A stretch of 64,000 nucleotides of DNA, from NCBI RefSeq assembly GCF_051020985.1, contig NW_027475144.1, positions 310,001 through 374,000 on the forward strand. The letters run 5' to 3'. This DNA is from Nomia melanderi. Its lineage: Eukaryota > Arthropoda > Insecta > Hymenoptera > Halictidae. The notes under the pieces are model-generated. The model worked only from the letters and a program-made list of their open reading frames with translations. It did no database searches and was not told the DNA's origin. The position numbers were made by a program, and so were the translations under genes. The stretch's first letter is position 1. Every line of letters starts with the position of its first letter. Positions 63,123 to 64,000 of the stretch are shown here, in pieces.

Positions 63123-64000
63123 TTAGAGATAGCACAATAAACCAAAGTGAATTATCTGCAGGAGGCCCTGGCGCATGAATCTGTGCAGCGGGAACGACCT
63201 CGGTCCACCAGGGGCCGAGAAAACCACCGTCTCATGGGGCTGGACACTCGGGGTGAGGGAAATATCCAATATATATCTGGTGATATCTCGGGTGCTATTA
63301 CAGATAGCGCAATAAATCAAAGTGCATTGTCAGTAGGAGGCCCTGGCGCATGAATCTGGGCAGCGGGAACGACCTCGGACCACCAGGGGCCGAGAAGACC
63401 ACCGACTCATGGGGCCGGACACTCAGGGTCAGGGAAAAATCCAATATATATCTGGTGATATCTTGGGTGCTGCTAGAGATAGCGCAATAAACCAAGTGAG
63501 TTATCTGCAGGAGGCCCTGGCGCATGAATCTGTGCAGCGGGAACGACCTCGGACCCGTAGGGGCCGAGAAAATCACCGTCTCATGGGGCCGGACAGTCAG
63601 GGTCAGGGAAAAATCCTATATATATCTGGTGATTTCTTGGGTGCTATTAGCGATAGCGCAATAAATCAAAGTGCATTGCCTGTAGGAGGCCCTGGCGCAT
63701 GAATCTGTGCAGCGGGAACGACCTCGGACCACCAGGGGCCGAGAAAACAACCGTCTCATGGGGCCGGACACTCAGGGTCAGTGAAAAATCCAATATATAC
63801 CTGGTGATATCTCGGCTGCTATTACAGATAGCGCAATAAATCAAAGTGCATTACTTGTAGGAGTCCCTGGCGCATGAATCTGTGCAGCGGGAACGACCTC
63901 GGACGACCAGGGGCCGAGAAAACCACAGTCTCATGGGGCCGGACACTCAGGGTCAGGGGACAATCCAATATATATCTGGTGATATCTCGGGCGCTATTAG

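Larger units (their letters stand above)
19179..64000 (+). repeat. 175-bp satellite array, segment 4 (uninterrupted)
   Basis: 44.8 kb, about 256 monomers without any foreign insertion, all on the same strand, leaving the window at the right edge. Most monomers carry one of two linked left-half types. Type 1 reads ATTACAGATAG, AAATCAAAGTGCATT and CTGTAGG. Type 2 reads ATTAGAGATAG, AAACCAAAGTGAATT and CTGCAGG. Right halves vary mainly before TCTCATGG (CCACC, CCACA, CGACC or CTACC) and at GTCAGTG, GTCAGGG or GTCAGGGT. No gene, RNA gene or other element is visible. Confidence 0.97.

Noticed and set aside
1..64000. CRISPR array
   Set aside because: Repeats abut directly with no unique spacers, the unit is 175 bp, and no cas gene is present. 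The transposon type and satellite structure are eukaryotic.
19179..64000. Hidden RNA genes or a second mobile element in the long uninterrupted segment
   Set aside because: Monomer spacing stays at 175 bp apart from 1-bp changes throughout, leaving no room for a non-satellite insert.

Overview
The window is eukaryotic heterochromatin-type DNA. It is one long head-to-tail satellite array with a monomer of about 175 bp, all in the same orientation, running from the first base to the last (about 344 monomers). It is interrupted only by three copies of one Tc1/mariner-type DNA transposon. I see no host gene, rRNA, tRNA or CRISPR array. A Tc1-like DD34E transposon inside a tandem satellite points to an animal, plausibly an arthropod, but the species and satellite family cannot be named from sequence alone.

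Layout. Positions 1-25.3 kb hold three versions of a transposon-bearing higher-order repeat (HOR). Unit A (1-6870) is 32 monomers plus a 1268-bp element and its duplicated TA. Unit B (from 6871) and unit C (from about 16.58 kb) are near copies that differ by gain or loss of whole monomers. The elements lie at 1545-2812, 8415-9682 and 17911-19178, each in the same base of the same monomer. This is therefore one insertion later amplified with its satellite flanks. From 25.3 to 30.4 kb the monomers show only loose order. From 30.4 to 52 kb there are nested recent duplications: a 5.6-5.9 kb block seen twice about 7.87 kb apart, a 12-monomer (2100 bp) unit and a 22-monomer (3848 bp) unit. From 52 to 64 kb there are shorter HORs: a roughly 1.67 kb block repeated at 2625 bp spacing, an 875-bp five-mer, and 3- and 4-monomer blocks.

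The only recognisable protein is the transposase. It has helix-turn-helix DNA-binding segments and the D-D-E catalytic triad with 34 residues between the second D and the E. All three copies carry the same in-frame TAG where the family normally has a tryptophan just before the catalytic E. All three are therefore defective as single ORFs, and the lesion predates the amplification. Their 35-bp terminal repeats and TA target duplications are intact, so they could in principle be mobilised by a transposase supplied elsewhere.

The many 60-100 codon open frames on both strands of the satellite are by-products of the repeat. A 175-bp period is not a multiple of three, so the frame changes every monomer. 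The few longer frames (123-157 codons) occur only where a 174-bp monomer keeps the frame.
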